Source: Nitrincola iocasae (lineage in GTDB: Bacteria > Pseudomonadota > Gammaproteobacteria > Pseudomonadales > Balneatricaceae). From it: a DNA stretch of 64,000 nucleotides. The stretch spans positions 1,178,001 through 1,242,000 of the forward strand of contig NZ_CP044222.1 in the NCBI RefSeq assembly GCF_008727795.1. Reading direction: 5' to 3'. The position numbers and the translations under genes are program-made. The stretch's first letter is position 1. Each line of letters starts with the position of its first letter. The notes beneath the pieces are model-generated. The model did not search any database. It saw nothing but the letters and a program-made list of their open reading frames with translations, and was not told the DNA's origin. Below, one piece after another: positions 8,401-18,018 of this stretch.

Positions 8401-9597
8401 ATGATTATCAAACCCAAAATTCGCGGCTTTATCTGTACCACTACACATCCGCTCGGTTGTGAAGCCAATATTCGTGAACAGATCGAGTTTACCCGTGCAC
8501 AGCCTAAAGTTGATGGTCCCAAACGGGTGCTGGTCGTTGGCGCTTCCAGTGGTTATGGCATGTCATCGCGGATTGCTGCTGCCTTTGGTAGTGATGCATC
8601 CACTATCGGTGTGTTCTTTGAAAAGCCAGGTACGGAAAAGAAAACCGGTACGGCTGGCTGGTACAACGCCGCCGCTTTTGAGCGCCTGGCGCATGAAGCG
8701 GGACTTTATGCCAAAAGCATTAACGGCGACGCCTTTTCTCATCAGGCTAAACAACAGGTCATTGATCTGATCAAAGCCGATCTGGGCCAGATCGATCTGG
8801 TGATCTACTCCCTGGCATCTCCAGTGCGCAAAATGCCGGATAGCGGTGAAGTGATACGTTCCGTGTTGAAACCGATTGGCGAAACTTATCGCTCTACCGC
8901 TATAGATACTAATAAAGACTGCATTATCGAAACCGAAATTGAACCGGCAACGGAAGACGAAGTGGCTGCCACCGTTCAAGTGATGGGCGGTGAAGACTGG
9001 CAGTTGTGGATTGATGCGCTGGCCGACGCAGGTGTGTTGGCCGATGGCTGTAAAACTGTAGCCTACAGCTATATCGGTACCGATATCACCTGGCCGATCT
9101 ACTGGCACGGTGCGCTGGGTAAAGCCAAGCAACATCTGGATGAAACGGCCGAAGTGTTAAATGCCCGATTGGCCGATATTGGTGGCCAGGCTAATGTGGC
9201 GGTGCTCAAATCGGTGGTGACCCAGGCCAGTTCAGCGATTCCGGTAATGCCTTTGTACCTGTCGATGGTATTTAAAGTCATGAAAGAACAGGGGCTTCAC
9301 GAAGGTTGCATGGATCAGGTTTGGCGTTTATTCCGTACAGGTTTGTATGGCAGTGATGCGCAGATGGATGATGCCCGGCGTTATCGTCTGGATGACTGGG
9401 AACTGCGCGATGATGTGCAGAGCGCTTGCCGCGAACTTTGGCCACAGGTGACCACGGAAAATTTATTTGAACTGACAGACTATGCCGCGTACAAGGATGA
9501 GTTTCTCAAGCTGTTTGGATTCGGCTTAGACAGCATCGACTACGAGCAGGATGTCAGTCCGTTGGTAGAATTTAATGTTATCGAGCTGGAAAGCTGA
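8401..9597 (+). CDS. fabV: Enoyl-ACP / trans-2-enoyl-CoA reductase FabV
   Basis: 398 residues, the usual FabV length. The N-terminus MIIKPKIRGFICTTTHP is characteristic, the NADH-binding loop is VVGASSGYG (about 46-54), and the catalytic pair has the FabV spacing Tyr-x8-Lys (Y234 and K243 in YWHGALGKAK). It catalyses the last reduction of fatty-acid elongation and, unlike FabI, is known to be little affected by triclosan. It has its own upstream region after a strong terminator and is 30 bases before hemH. Confidence 0.96.
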   Translation: MIIKPKIRGFICTTTHPLGCEANIREQIEFTRAQPKVDGPKRVLVVGASSGYGMSSRIAAAFGSDASTIGVFFEKPGTEKKTGTAGWYNAAAFERLAHEAGLYAKSINGDAFSHQAKQQVIDLIKADLGQIDLVIYSLASPVRKMPDSGEVIRSVLKPIGETYRSTAIDTNKDCIIETEIEPATEDEVAATVQVMGGEDWQLWIDALADAGVLADGCKTVAYSYIGTDITWPIYWHGALGKAKQHLDETAEVLNARLADIGGQANVAVLKSVVTQASSAIPVMPLYLSMVFKVMKEQGLHEGCMDQVWRLFRTGLYGSDAQMDDARRYRLDDWELRDDVQSACRELWPQVTTENLFELTDYAAYKDEFLKLFGFGLDSIDYEQDVSPLVEFNVIELES

Positions 9598-9627
9598 TTA
9601 GCTGATGACTCACAGGAACTGATAATT

Positions 9628-10713
9628 ATGCGTTTTAACGGCGTGAAGGATTTCAATCACTCTCAGAGTGATAAAATTGGTGTGCTGATTACCAATCTGG
9701 GAACACCAGATGAGCCGACAACACCGGCTTTGCGTCGCTATTTAAAGGAGTTTCTGTCTGATCCGCGTGTGGTAGAAGTGCCCAGGCCGATCTGGTGGTT
9801 TATTCTCAATGGCATTATTTTGAATATCCGCCCGGCAAAATCGGCCGCCGCCTACCGGGAAGTCTGGACGGACGCAGGTTCCCCCTTGCTGACCCACACC
9901 CAGGATCAGTGTGCGGCACTGAAAAAATACTTTGGTGATCGCTACGGCGACCGGGTACAGGTGGAGTTTGCCATGCGCTATGGCAATCCTTCTATTGCTT
10001 CGGTACTGGAAAAACTGCAAGCATCCGGGGTGCGTAAACTGGTGGTATTACCACTCTACCCACAGTACTCCGGTGCTACATCGGCCTCCACATTTGATGC
10101 GATTGCCGCCGACTTTACACAGCGTCGCTGGTTGCCGGATCTGAATTTCATCAGCCATTATCCTGATTTCGAGCCTTATATTGCGGCGCTAGCCGACAAA
10201 GTGCGCCAGTTTCAGGCTGAGCATGGGGTGCCGGATAAGCTGATTTTCTCTTATCATGGTGTGCCCAAGCGTTATTTGCTGCAAGGTGATCCCTATCATT
10301 GTGAATGTCATAAAACGTCACGTTTGTTGGCAGAACAGTTGGGTTTGCAGCCGGATCAGTATCTGACCACTTTCCAGTCGCGCTTTGGTCGTGAAGAGTG
10401 GCTGAAGCCCTATACCGATGAAACTCTGAAATCTTTGCCCGCCAAGGGAGTTAAATCGGTGCAAGTGTTCTGCCCGGGCTTTTCTTCTGATTGTCTGGAA
10501 ACGATTGAAGAGATAGGTCAGGAGAATCGTGAGTATTTCCTTGAAAGCGGCGGGGAATCCTACGCTTACATTCCGGCGCTGAATGCCGATCCCAGCCATA
10601 TCGATATGATGGTGCAGTTGTTGGAGCCACATTTACACAACTGGTTGGTAGATGATGAGCGCGATGGTGAACAGACTCAGGCGTTGGCAAAAGCCCTGGG
10701 TGCTTCGCGTTAG
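9628..10713 (+). CDS. hemH: Ferrochelatase
   Basis: 361 residues. It inserts ferrous iron into protoporphyrin IX, the last step of haem synthesis. Signatures are VLITNLGTPDEP at the N-terminus, FSYHGVPKRY with metal-site His210, and CPGFSSDCLETIEEI with catalytic Glu291. AGGA precedes the ATG. It probably shares a transcript with fabV, 30 bases upstream. A CHC cluster (HCECHK near 224-229) is visible; some bacterial ferrochelatases bind an iron-sulfur cluster, but that is not established here. Confidence 0.96.
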   Translation: MRFNGVKDFNHSQSDKIGVLITNLGTPDEPTTPALRRYLKEFLSDPRVVEVPRPIWWFILNGIILNIRPAKSAAAYREVWTDAGSPLLTHTQDQCAALKKYFGDRYGDRVQVEFAMRYGNPSIASVLEKLQASGVRKLVVLPLYPQYSGATSASTFDAIAADFTQRRWLPDLNFISHYPDFEPYIAALADKVRQFQAEHGVPDKLIFSYHGVPKRYLLQGDPYHCECHKTSRLLAEQLGLQPDQYLTTFQSRFGREEWLKPYTDETLKSLPAKGVKSVQVFCPGFSSDCLETIEEIGQENREYFLESGGESYAYIPALNADPSHIDMMVQLLEPHLHNWLVDDERDGEQTQALAKALGASR

Positions 10714-10735
10714 TCTAGTTGATTAAGGACCTGTT

Positions 10736-11836
10736 ATGACCTGTGTGATTTTTCGTGAACATACCACCCAGGATGGCTATGTTATTGGCGAAATTTGCCT
10801 AAATTCAGAACGAACACTCAATGCACTCTCTCAGGAGATGATTGGACTGATACAGCCACAATTGGATGTATGGCAGGAAAATCCGCGTGTGGTGGCCCTG
10901 TTGCTCGATAGTGCCGGTGACAAATCCTTCTGCGCCGGAGGTGATGTGGTAGGGGCCTGGCGTTTGATTGAGCAAGAGTCCTATGCCGAGATTGACGAGT
11001 ATTTTGCTGCAGAATACCGCCTTGACTACCGCCTGCAAACTTATCCCAAGCCAATCATCTGTTGGGGTGGGGGATATGTTATGGGCGGGGGTTTGGGGTT
11101 GATGAACGGCTGTAGTCACCGGGTGGTGACGCCCACATCACGTCTGGCGATGCCGGAAGTGACTATTGGTCTGTTTCCGGATGTCGGGGCCAGCTATTTT
11201 CTAAACCGGTTACCAGGAAAGATCGGATTATTTCTCGGCCTCACGGGAAGTCATGTGCAGGCAATGGATGCTCTCTGGTTAGGGTTAGCCGATTATGCGC
11301 TGCGAATGGATCAGCGTCAGCCCATGCTGGAGCAACTTCTGGTACAGGACTGGAATCAGGGCGATAATCAGGCTGTGATCACGCGAGTGCTGAGTGAACT
11401 GGCTGTTGCTGCGCAGCCTGTATTTCAAGAGATAGTGACACCAGTTCAGCAGCATCAGTCATTGATCAATGCGTTGTTGGCTGATGATTCAGTAAAAGAT
11501 TTTGTGGATAGACTGCTGGCCTTACCGGCAGATGATCCCTGGCTAGCCAGAGCCCAGCAAACAGTGAGTCAGGGCAGTCCGTTATCACTGTGTCTGATTG
11601 CTGAGCAGTTGCAGCGTGCACAATCCTTGTCATTGAAAGCGGTATTTCAGTTTGAAATGTTGTTAGCGGCGCAGTGTTGTCGTCAGGGCGAGTTTGTCGA
11701 AGGGGTGCGTGCTTTGCTGGTTGAAAAGGATAAGTCACCAAAATGGCGCTTTGCTTCGGTCGAATCCGTAACAAAAGACGTGTTAGAATCACATTTTCAG
11801 CCGCCCTGGACGGTGAATCCACTGGCAACTCTCTAG
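10736..11836 (+). CDS. Enoyl-CoA hydratase/isomerase family, 3-hydroxyisobutyryl-CoA hydrolase-like
   Basis: 366 residues, crotonase fold. The oxyanion-hole segments are FCAGGDV and GGGYVMGGGLGL, and AMPEVTIGLFPDVGASYFL is the stretch typical of 3-hydroxyisobutyryl-CoA hydrolases (valine catabolism), which also share this length. Short-chain enoyl-CoA hydratase activity is the alternative. The start lies 22 bases after hemH, so it may be cotranscribed, although no functional link to haem is evident. Confidence 0.8.
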   Translation: MTCVIFREHTTQDGYVIGEICLNSERTLNALSQEMIGLIQPQLDVWQENPRVVALLLDSAGDKSFCAGGDVVGAWRLIEQESYAEIDEYFAAEYRLDYRLQTYPKPIICWGGGYVMGGGLGLMNGCSHRVVTPTSRLAMPEVTIGLFPDVGASYFLNRLPGKIGLFLGLTGSHVQAMDALWLGLADYALRMDQRQPMLEQLLVQDWNQGDNQAVITRVLSELAVAAQPVFQEIVTPVQQHQSLINALLADDSVKDFVDRLLALPADDPWLARAQQTVSQGSPLSLCLIAEQLQRAQSLSLKAVFQFEMLLAAQCCRQGEFVEGVRALLVEKDKSPKWRFASVESVTKDVLESHFQPPWTVNPLATL

Positions 11837-11867
11837 CCTGTTGCCTAAAGACCCAAGGAGGTCCGTC

Positions 11868-12053
11868 ATGAGTCAGTCATCCCCTCATCCAAAATTCATG
11901 GAAGCCATGCGTAAACTAAAGCAGATGAGCGAAGAAGAGCGTCTGTCAGAGGACAATGCTGAACTTTTTGAACAGGCCATGCAGTATGCACCGCTGGATA
12001 TTCAACCAGCATTAGTCGCAATCCGCAAAAAATACGAACAAACCTATCATTAG
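11868..12053 (+). CDS. Small conserved-looking hypothetical protein (61 aa)
   Basis: The ATG at 11868 is preceded by AAGGAGGT, a near-perfect ribosome site, which makes translation likely. The product is charged and predicted helical (KFMEAMRKLKQMSEEERLS...), with no signal peptide or membrane segment. The start is 31 bases after the hydrolase-like gene, suggesting the last gene of that operon. Its stop codon runs directly into the first REP repeat. I do not recognise the family. Confidence 0.7.
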   Translation: MSQSSPHPKFMEAMRKLKQMSEEERLSEDNAELFEQAMQYAPLDIQPALVAIRKKYEQTYH

Positions 12054-12307
12054 TAGGAGCCCGGTCTGTGGGAACCCGGTCTGTGGGAGCCCGGTCTGTG
12101 GGAGCCCGGTCTCCGGGCGATTGGAGTTCTCGATATGCCCATTCGCTCGCAGAGCGAGCTCCCACATAAGGTTATCCTCTCTGTAGGAGCCCGGTCTGTG
12201 GGAGCCCGGTCTCCGGGCGATTAAACCTATTCGCTCACAGAGTGAGCTCCCACAGCGAGCTCCTACAGTGAGCTCCTACAAGTCGTAGGAGCCCGGTCTC
12301 CGGGCGA
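12053..12307. repeat. REP/BIME repeat block including a 15-bp tandem array
   Basis: The block starts with four near-identical 15-base units (GTAGGAGCCCGGTCT and GTGGGAGCCCGGTCT types, 12053-12112) ending in CCGGGCGA, then single REP units in both orientations: class A (GGAGCCCGGTCTCCGGGCGA) and class B (TCGCTCGCAGAGCGAGCTCC). It fills the space between two 3' ends, a usual place for REP sequences. Similar blocks occur near 48.8, 53.1 and 53.8 kb. Confidence 0.88.
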
Positions 12308-12316
12308 ATAAAACAA

Positions 12317-12778
12317 TTACTGCGGTGAACCGGCGGTAACTTCTTCCTCTGTGGCACTGCGTACTTCGACAACTTCGACATCAAACTTCAGTGTCTGGCC
12401 CGCCAGCGGGTGGTTGCCATCCAGGGTCACGCTGTCACCTTCGATACCGACAACGGTAACAGGCTGCTCGCCCCAAGGGGTCTGGGCCATAAACTGCATG
12501 CCGACTTCAATTTCGTCGACACCGGCAAAGTTGCTGCGCTCAACAGCCTGGATCATCTCTTCACGTACTTCACCATAACCCTGCTCTGGATCAACAGTTA
12601 CCGCCAGGGTGTCACCGGCCGCTTTACCTGTCAGGGCATTTTCCAGGCCTGGGATGATGTTGCTGGCACCATGCAGATAGGCCAGAGGCTCCTGCCCTAC
12701 AGAGCTGTCCATTACATTGCCTTCGCTGTTAGTCAGGGTGTAATGAATGGAAACTACGGTGTTTTGATCGATCTGCAT
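12317..12778 (-). CDS. FKBP-type peptidyl-prolyl isomerase, SlyD-like
   Basis: 153 residues without signal peptide, so cytoplasmic. The FKBP core is interrupted by an inserted flap (residues about 70-125), as in SlyD/FkpB, with motifs VVSIHYTLTNSEG, IIPGLENALTGKAAGD and DPEQGYGE. The His/Cys-rich metal-binding tail of classical SlyD is missing, so a nickel role is unlikely; isomerase and chaperone activity is expected. It is monocistronic and ends against the REP block. Confidence 0.9.
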   Translation of the reverse strand: MQIDQNTVVSIHYTLTNSEGNVMDSSVGQEPLAYLHGASNIIPGLENALTGKAAGDTLAVTVDPEQGYGEVREEMIQAVERSNFAGVDEIEVGMQFMAQTPWGEQPVTVVGIEGDSVTLDGNHPLAGQTLKFDVEVVEVRSATEEEVTAGSPQ

Positions 12779-13065
12779 CTGTGCTCTCCTGTTTGATTTA
12801 GCCGGTCATGCTAACTATCCCGACTTTGCCTTGCAACCGCCTGTGTCAAGACAAAGTTAAGTGGAGGCTATTTTTTAGTGGCAAATCTTGCAGGCTTTTA
12901 AAGCTTAACTAGTTGATGTTAAATAGATCCTATTATATTTAAACAGTCGATGCTGGAACTGATCAGATTTTTTTATCTGCAAGGCCAGGTTAATCGGAAT
13001 TCTTCATAAGTGCGTAACCAAATTACTATTTTATGGAAGACAGACCTATCTGATGGAGAGTATTG

Positions 13066-14058
13066 ATGCGTAATAATGTGAGTGAACAGCCGCGATTGGC
13101 TGTTATAGGAGCCGGGTTATCCGGGTTGCGTTGTGCGGCGTTGCTGGCCGAGGCTGGCTATGCTGTGACAGTATTTGAAAAAAGCCGGGGAACGGGTGGT
13201 CGACTGGCCTCGTCGCGGCTGGATGGACTGACGACTGACCTGGGTATTCCCTATATTGAAACCCGGCAACCAGATTTCTGTCAGTGGTTGGAAACCCATA
13301 AAACTCAGGTGCAGCGCTGGCAACCGCGCGAAAGTGATTTTTCCTTGTCAGCGGCGCAGGTGAACCCGGCACGCGAACTCTGGGTTGGGACGCCACGCTC
13401 CAGTGCGATCACGCGCGCCTTGGCTACAAAAATTCAGTTGCGTACAGAAACCCGGGTCAGTGTGGTCTGGCCGGATAAAAATGGAGTGTTGTTGCGGGAT
13501 GAGTCAGCCGATATGCTGGGCCATTTTGACCAGGTTGTGGTGGCGGCTCCTGCACCTCAGGCCGCGCCGCTGCTAGATGCGGTTCATCGCTTCCAGGCCC
13601 GTGCTGAAACGGTACAGATGCAACCGGCCTGGATTGTTTCGCTGTTGTTGGAAACTCGCCCAGAAGCCTTGGCACAAACTGACCTGATTGAAGGTGAACA
13701 CCCTGAACTGCAGCGGGTATTGCGAGACAGCAGTAAACCTGGACGCTCTGGCGAAGTCTGGACACTGCAGGCCAGTCGCCAGTGGAGTGAAGCCTATTTG
13801 AACCTGAGTGCCGACACAGTCATGAATGAGCAGGTTGCCGCGCTGGTTGCACTGACGGGCGATCCGCTGGTTGTCAAAGCTCATCGTGTACATCGCTGGT
13901 TATACTGCAACGCCGTTTCGACTGAATCAAGTGTTGCGCTCTGGGATGCCGATGCGGCTATCGGCGTTTGTGGCGACTGGGTTGCTGGCGGCGGGGTGGA
14001 GGCGGCCTGGCAAAGTGGTACTGAGTTGGCGCGAATGATATTGTCATCTAATCCCTGA
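13066..14058 (+). CDS. Renalase-like FAD-dependent oxidoreductase
   Basis: 330 residues. The N-terminal dinucleotide-binding motif is VIGAGLSGLRCAALLAEAG with FEKSRGTGGRLAS, the renalase/amine-oxidase-like form. The C-terminal FAD segment GVCGDWVAGGGVEAAWQSG is also present. The TTG at 13063 is in frame, but ATG 13066 with GGAGAG upstream is the better start. Bacterial renalases oxidise off-isomers of NAD(P)H, but many homologues are uncharacterised. It is separated by 26 bases from the moxR-like gene and may lead that operon. Confidence 0.8.
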   Translation: MRNNVSEQPRLAVIGAGLSGLRCAALLAEAGYAVTVFEKSRGTGGRLASSRLDGLTTDLGIPYIETRQPDFCQWLETHKTQVQRWQPRESDFSLSAAQVNPARELWVGTPRSSAITRALATKIQLRTETRVSVVWPDKNGVLLRDESADMLGHFDQVVVAAPAPQAAPLLDAVHRFQARAETVQMQPAWIVSLLLETRPEALAQTDLIEGEHPELQRVLRDSSKPGRSGEVWTLQASRQWSEAYLNLSADTVMNEQVAALVALTGDPLVVKAHRVHRWLYCNAVSTESSVALWDADAAIGVCGDWVAGGGVEAAWQSGTELARMILSSNP

Positions 14059-14084
14059 AGCCTATCTGCAATAAGGAGCAACGA

Positions 14085-15020
14085 GTGGCTGACACACTGG
14101 TTAAACAGGTACAGCAGGCCTGCAGTCAATTGGAACAGGTGATTCTGGGTAAACCTCAGCAGATCCGCCTAGCCGTAACCTGTCTGCTATCAGGCGGACA
14201 TTTATTGATAGAAGACCTCCCCGGTATGGGGAAAACAACCTTGGCACATGCGCTGGCCAGTGTGTTTGACCTGGCGGATACCCGTATACAGTTCACCAGT
14301 GATATGTTGCCAGCCGATATTCTGGGCGTGTCGGTTTTTGATGCGGCCAGTGGGGCGTTTGTGTTTCATCCGGGGCCTATATTTACGCAGTTGTTACTCG
14401 CTGATGAGATTAACCGTACCACGCCTAAAACCCAGAGTGCATTGCTGGAAGCCATGGAAGAGCGTCAGGTGACTCAGGATGGTGAAACCCGTGCGCTGCC
14501 CGAACCTTTTTTTGTCATTGCAACACAGAATCCACTGACTCAGTTCGGCACCTTTCCTTTACCAGAGTCGCAACTGGACCGTTTTTTGATGCGGATAAAC
14601 CTCGGCTATCCGAGTCCAGAGGCTGAGCGTGAGCTGCTGATGCGTGGTGGAACCCTGGATCGTCGTGGTTCGGTCAAGGCGATCCTGTCACCGGCACAGC
14701 TGGTTGAAGCACAGCGTGCCTGCCAGGCGGTGCACGCTTCTGCTGACTTGATCAGTTATGTACAGCGTCTGGTTCAATATACCCGCGAAGGTTCAGGTTT
14801 CAGCTATGGGGTATCGCCACGCGGGGCGCTGGCTTTGTTGCGTTGCGCGCGTTGCTGGGCCTGGCTGCATGACCGTGAGCATGTGGTACCTGAAGATGTT
14901 CAGAGCGTTCTCGAACCGGTCATTGGTCACCGGGTACGACCTGCCGAAGATATGGCCGGTCATACCTCGGTCAGACTGGTAACAGAGTTGCTCGCTCAGG
15001 TCGATGTTATGGCGCGCTAA
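14085..15020 (+). CDS. MoxR-family AAA+ ATPase
   Basis: 311 residues starting with GTG, with AAGGAG 8 bases upstream. Walker A is DLPGMGKTTLAH, Walker B LLADEINRT, and sensor 1 is FFVIATQNP, all typical of the MRP subgroup of MoxR ATPases. These act as chaperones for maturing partner proteins, commonly encoded by the adjacent DUF58 gene. Translationally coupled to it (stop and start share TAATG). Confidence 0.93.
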   Translation: MADTLVKQVQQACSQLEQVILGKPQQIRLAVTCLLSGGHLLIEDLPGMGKTTLAHALASVFDLADTRIQFTSDMLPADILGVSVFDAASGAFVFHPGPIFTQLLLADEINRTTPKTQSALLEAMEERQVTQDGETRALPEPFFVIATQNPLTQFGTFPLPESQLDRFLMRINLGYPSPEAERELLMRGGTLDRRGSVKAILSPAQLVEAQRACQAVHASADLISYVQRLVQYTREGSGFSYGVSPRGALALLRCARCWAWLHDREHVVPEDVQSVLEPVIGHRVRPAEDMAGHTSVRLVTELLAQVDVMAR

Positions 15021-15937
15021 TGACTATGCGTAGGCCTGAGTGGTTGTCTCTGCAGCGAACGGGTAAGCTTTATATTCTGCCTACGCGGGCGGGCGGGGGC
15101 TTTATACTGTTGCTGGTGTTGCTGTTGTTACTATCGATTAATTTTGAGAACAACCTGACCTTTGCCCTGACGTTTCTCCTCAGCGCTTTGATGATTATTG
15201 CCATCCTTTATACCTATAGTAACCTCGCGGGTGTGCAGGTGGCTTGTGTTGGAGCTCACCCCTGCTTTGCCGGTGAGTCAGCCGGGTTTACCTTGCAGTT
15301 AAGCACTGCAGGTGACCGTGAGCATCAACAAATAGAGTTGCGTTGGCCGGAAGCCATACCTGTGGCGGCTGATCTGCTTAATACCAGGCAAGTGCGGGTT
15401 GAACTGGCTTTGCCGACACAGCGTCGAGGGTGGTGTGTAGCGCCGAAAATTCGTTTGCAGACAGTTTTTCCTTTAGGTTTGTTTAGATGCTGGTGTTACC
15501 AGTCAGTAAATGGCAAGGCATTGGTTTATCCGATGCCCGAAATGGGTGGTGTCCTGCCAGCAACGGCGGGGGCTGATGGTCAAGGTGTGATAGCAGAGCA
15601 AGCTGGCAGTGATGATTTCAGCGGCTTGCAACGTTTTCAAGCGGGGATGTCGCCCAACCATATCGCCTGGAAGGTATTTGCACGGGGACAGGGCCTGCAT
15701 GCAAAGCGCTATGCCTCCCGTCAAGATCTGAATATCTGGCTGGATTATGATAGCTGGCCCGAGGCCGATCCGGAAATACGCCTGTCGCGACTGTGTTACT
15801 GGGCATTGAAGCTGAGTCGGGATGAGCGGCCCTTTGGTTTGCGCTTGCCGGGAACAGTCCTGGAGCCTTCGCGGGGTGAAGCCCATCGCCAGCAGGTGCT
15901 AAAGTCGCTGGCGTTATTCGGGGTGGAACAAGCATGA
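15020..15937 (+). CDS. DUF58 membrane protein of the MoxR operon
   Basis: 305 residues. Two N-terminal membrane segments (about 28-65, GGGFILLLVLLLLLSINF then FALTFLLSALMIIAILYTY) precede a soluble region with the DUF58 signature DDFSGLQRFQAGMSPNHIAWK. Members are thought to work with MoxR ATPases; the molecular role is unclear. The start overlaps the ATPase stop, and its own stop overlaps the transglutaminase gene start, so all three are tightly coupled. Confidence 0.9.
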   Translation: MTMRRPEWLSLQRTGKLYILPTRAGGGFILLLVLLLLLSINFENNLTFALTFLLSALMIIAILYTYSNLAGVQVACVGAHPCFAGESAGFTLQLSTAGDREHQQIELRWPEAIPVAADLLNTRQVRVELALPTQRRGWCVAPKIRLQTVFPLGLFRCWCYQSVNGKALVYPMPEMGGVLPATAGADGQGVIAEQAGSDDFSGLQRFQAGMSPNHIAWKVFARGQGLHAKRYASRQDLNIWLDYDSWPEADPEIRLSRLCYWALKLSRDERPFGLRLPGTVLEPSRGEAHRQQVLKSLALFGVEQA

Positions 15938-17925
15938 AAGCGGGCATCGAAAAAATCAGCCGTTCAGCAGTTATCTGGCAATTACTGGCATTTGCTGCCG
16001 TGGTGATCCCGCATGTGGGTTGGCTACCTGTCTGGGTCATGGTGATCTGTGCTGTTTGTGTTGCCGCGCGCCTGATGATTCACAGTGGCCGTTGGTCGTT
16101 TCCGCACTGGAGCCTGCGCCTGGTACTGGTGATTGGTGCAGCAGCCGGGTTGCTGCTGAGTTTTAACCGTGATGCCAGTCTCAACGCCATGGCGGCTTTG
16201 CTAATTATCGGCCTGGCACTAAAACTACTGGAAATCTACCGGCGACGTGATGCGTTAGTGCTGTTGTATGTGGCTTTGTTTGTTGCCGCTACGACCTTTC
16301 TGTTTGAGCAGGGGATGGCAATGGCGCTGGTGATCCTGCTGACCGTCGTGGTGGTTGTGGCGGCCTTGAATAGTATCTGGCAGGACCCTCTACGTGAAGA
16401 TATGCGGCGGCCATTAAAGCTGTCGGTAAAAATGCTGGGCCCGGCCTTGCCATTGATGCTGGTATTGTTTTTCCTGTTTCCGCGCATCGGACCACTTTGG
16501 TCGGTTGAGTTGGATAGATCGGCAGCACGGACCGGTCTGTCTGAATCCATGTCGCCTGGTGATATCAGTCAGCTAACCCGTTCCGGTGAATTGGCATTTC
16601 GGGCGGTATTTGCCGATCAACCGCCGCCAGCATCTTTGCGCTACTGGCGGGTGTTGGTACTCAGCGCGTTTGACGGCCGTGAATGGACACCCGGCAGGTT
16701 CAGAGCGGTCGAGCGTGAACCTTTGATTGCTTTAGCTGAACCGATTAGTTATGAAATTGTGCAGGAACCGAGTGGACGACGTTGGCAGTTTGCCCTGGAT
16801 ATGCCGACATCTCCTCCACCTCAAGCTGAAATGACTGCTCAACGTACGCTGCTGGCATCCAGTGAAGTGATGCAACGGGTACAGTACCCGCTTAGCTCCG
16901 TGCCTGCCTATCAATTGTCTCCGCAACTGAGCAGTGAGGCGCATGACTATTATACTCGTCTTCCACGTCAGGCGAATCCGCGTAGTCGTGATCTGGCTGA
17001 GCAATGGTGGCAAGCCAGTAACGCTGATACGGCGGCGTTTATCGATCAACTGTTTGGCTATTTTAACGCCTCTTTTATCTATACGCTGGAGCCTGCTGCG
17101 TTAGGGCGGCATAGCGTGGATGATTTTCTGTTTGAGACACAGCAGGGGTTTTGTGAGCACTTTGCCAGTGCGGCGGCGTTTATGCTCAGAGCTGCCGGGA
17201 TGCCGGCACGCGTGGTTACCGGTTATCAAGGCGGCGAGTGGAATGCGAACCAGAACTACCTGACGCTGCGTCAGTATGATGCCCATGCCTGGGTCGAGGT
17301 TTGGTTAGACAACCAGGGCTGGGTGCGTTTGGATCCAACCGCCGCCGTGGCGCCTGAGCGTATTGAGCAGAGTGCTGATCAGCTGTTCAGCGGACAGGCG
17401 GGTTTTCTGGCGGATTCACCCTTGTCAGCCTTGCGTTTGGCACGCCAGGGTTGGTTGCTACAGGCACGGATGTACTATGACTCTTTGAACTTTGCCTGGC
17501 AGCGCTGGGTGCTTAATTACCATGATCAGCAACAGAATGTGTTACAGGACTGGTTGGGAGAATTGACGCCACTGAAGATGGCGCTGGCGTTGTTGCTTCC
17601 CGGTGCGTTGATCATAAGCTGGCTGGCCTGGCGCTTGTTACGCAGTAAGACACGCATGGACCCTCTGCAGAAGCGCTTGCAGATACTGCTGAAAACGCTG
17701 GCAAACAGAGGCTTCCAACGCCAGCCGGAAGAGACTTTGTCCGGGTTGGTGACACGGATTGCTCAAGCTGATCCATTATTGGCTGAGCAGCTAAGGCCGG
17801 TAGCTGAGGCCTATGCGGCGTTAAGGTATCAGTCGGTGAATGAGGTTAAGGCCAGGCGGCAAGTCATGATCTGCCTGGACATGGCGCAAAAGTACGTAAA
17901 CAGATACAAACGTGCTTATAAATAG
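15934..17925 (+). CDS. tgpA: TgpA-like membrane transglutaminase (DUF3488-transglutaminase)
   Basis: 663 residues. Several N-terminal membrane helices (residues about 10-190, DUF3488) precede a large periplasmic domain containing a papain-like transglutaminase core: Cys in QQGFCEHFASAAAFMLRAAG, His in YDAHAWVEVW, Asp in WVRLDPTAAV. A further membrane helix (MALALLLPGALIISWLAW) and a cytoplasmic tail follow. The same trio (MoxR, DUF58, this protein) is known in Pseudomonas, where TgpA is important for viability. The physiological substrate is unknown. The 3' end is followed by a 93-base gap. Confidence 0.88.
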   Translation: MKAGIEKISRSAVIWQLLAFAAVVIPHVGWLPVWVMVICAVCVAARLMIHSGRWSFPHWSLRLVLVIGAAAGLLLSFNRDASLNAMAALLIIGLALKLLEIYRRRDALVLLYVALFVAATTFLFEQGMAMALVILLTVVVVVAALNSIWQDPLREDMRRPLKLSVKMLGPALPLMLVLFFLFPRIGPLWSVELDRSAARTGLSESMSPGDISQLTRSGELAFRAVFADQPPPASLRYWRVLVLSAFDGREWTPGRFRAVEREPLIALAEPISYEIVQEPSGRRWQFALDMPTSPPPQAEMTAQRTLLASSEVMQRVQYPLSSVPAYQLSPQLSSEAHDYYTRLPRQANPRSRDLAEQWWQASNADTAAFIDQLFGYFNASFIYTLEPAALGRHSVDDFLFETQQGFCEHFASAAAFMLRAAGMPARVVTGYQGGEWNANQNYLTLRQYDAHAWVEVWLDNQGWVRLDPTAAVAPERIEQSADQLFSGQAGFLADSPLSALRLARQGWLLQARMYYDSLNFAWQRWVLNYHDQQQNVLQDWLGELTPLKMALALLLPGALIISWLAWRLLRSKTRMDPLQKRLQILLKTLANRGFQRQPEETLSGLVTRIAQADPLLAEQLRPVAEAYAALRYQSVNEVKARRQVMICLDMAQKYVNRYKRAYK

Positions 17926-18018
17926 CTATTTCGTCTAAGGTCGTAAGCAACAGAGTGGTTGTATCTGCCTTTCTGTTTTATAGTAGGGGAGGTTAAACAA
18001 TAATTACAAGAGATTAGA

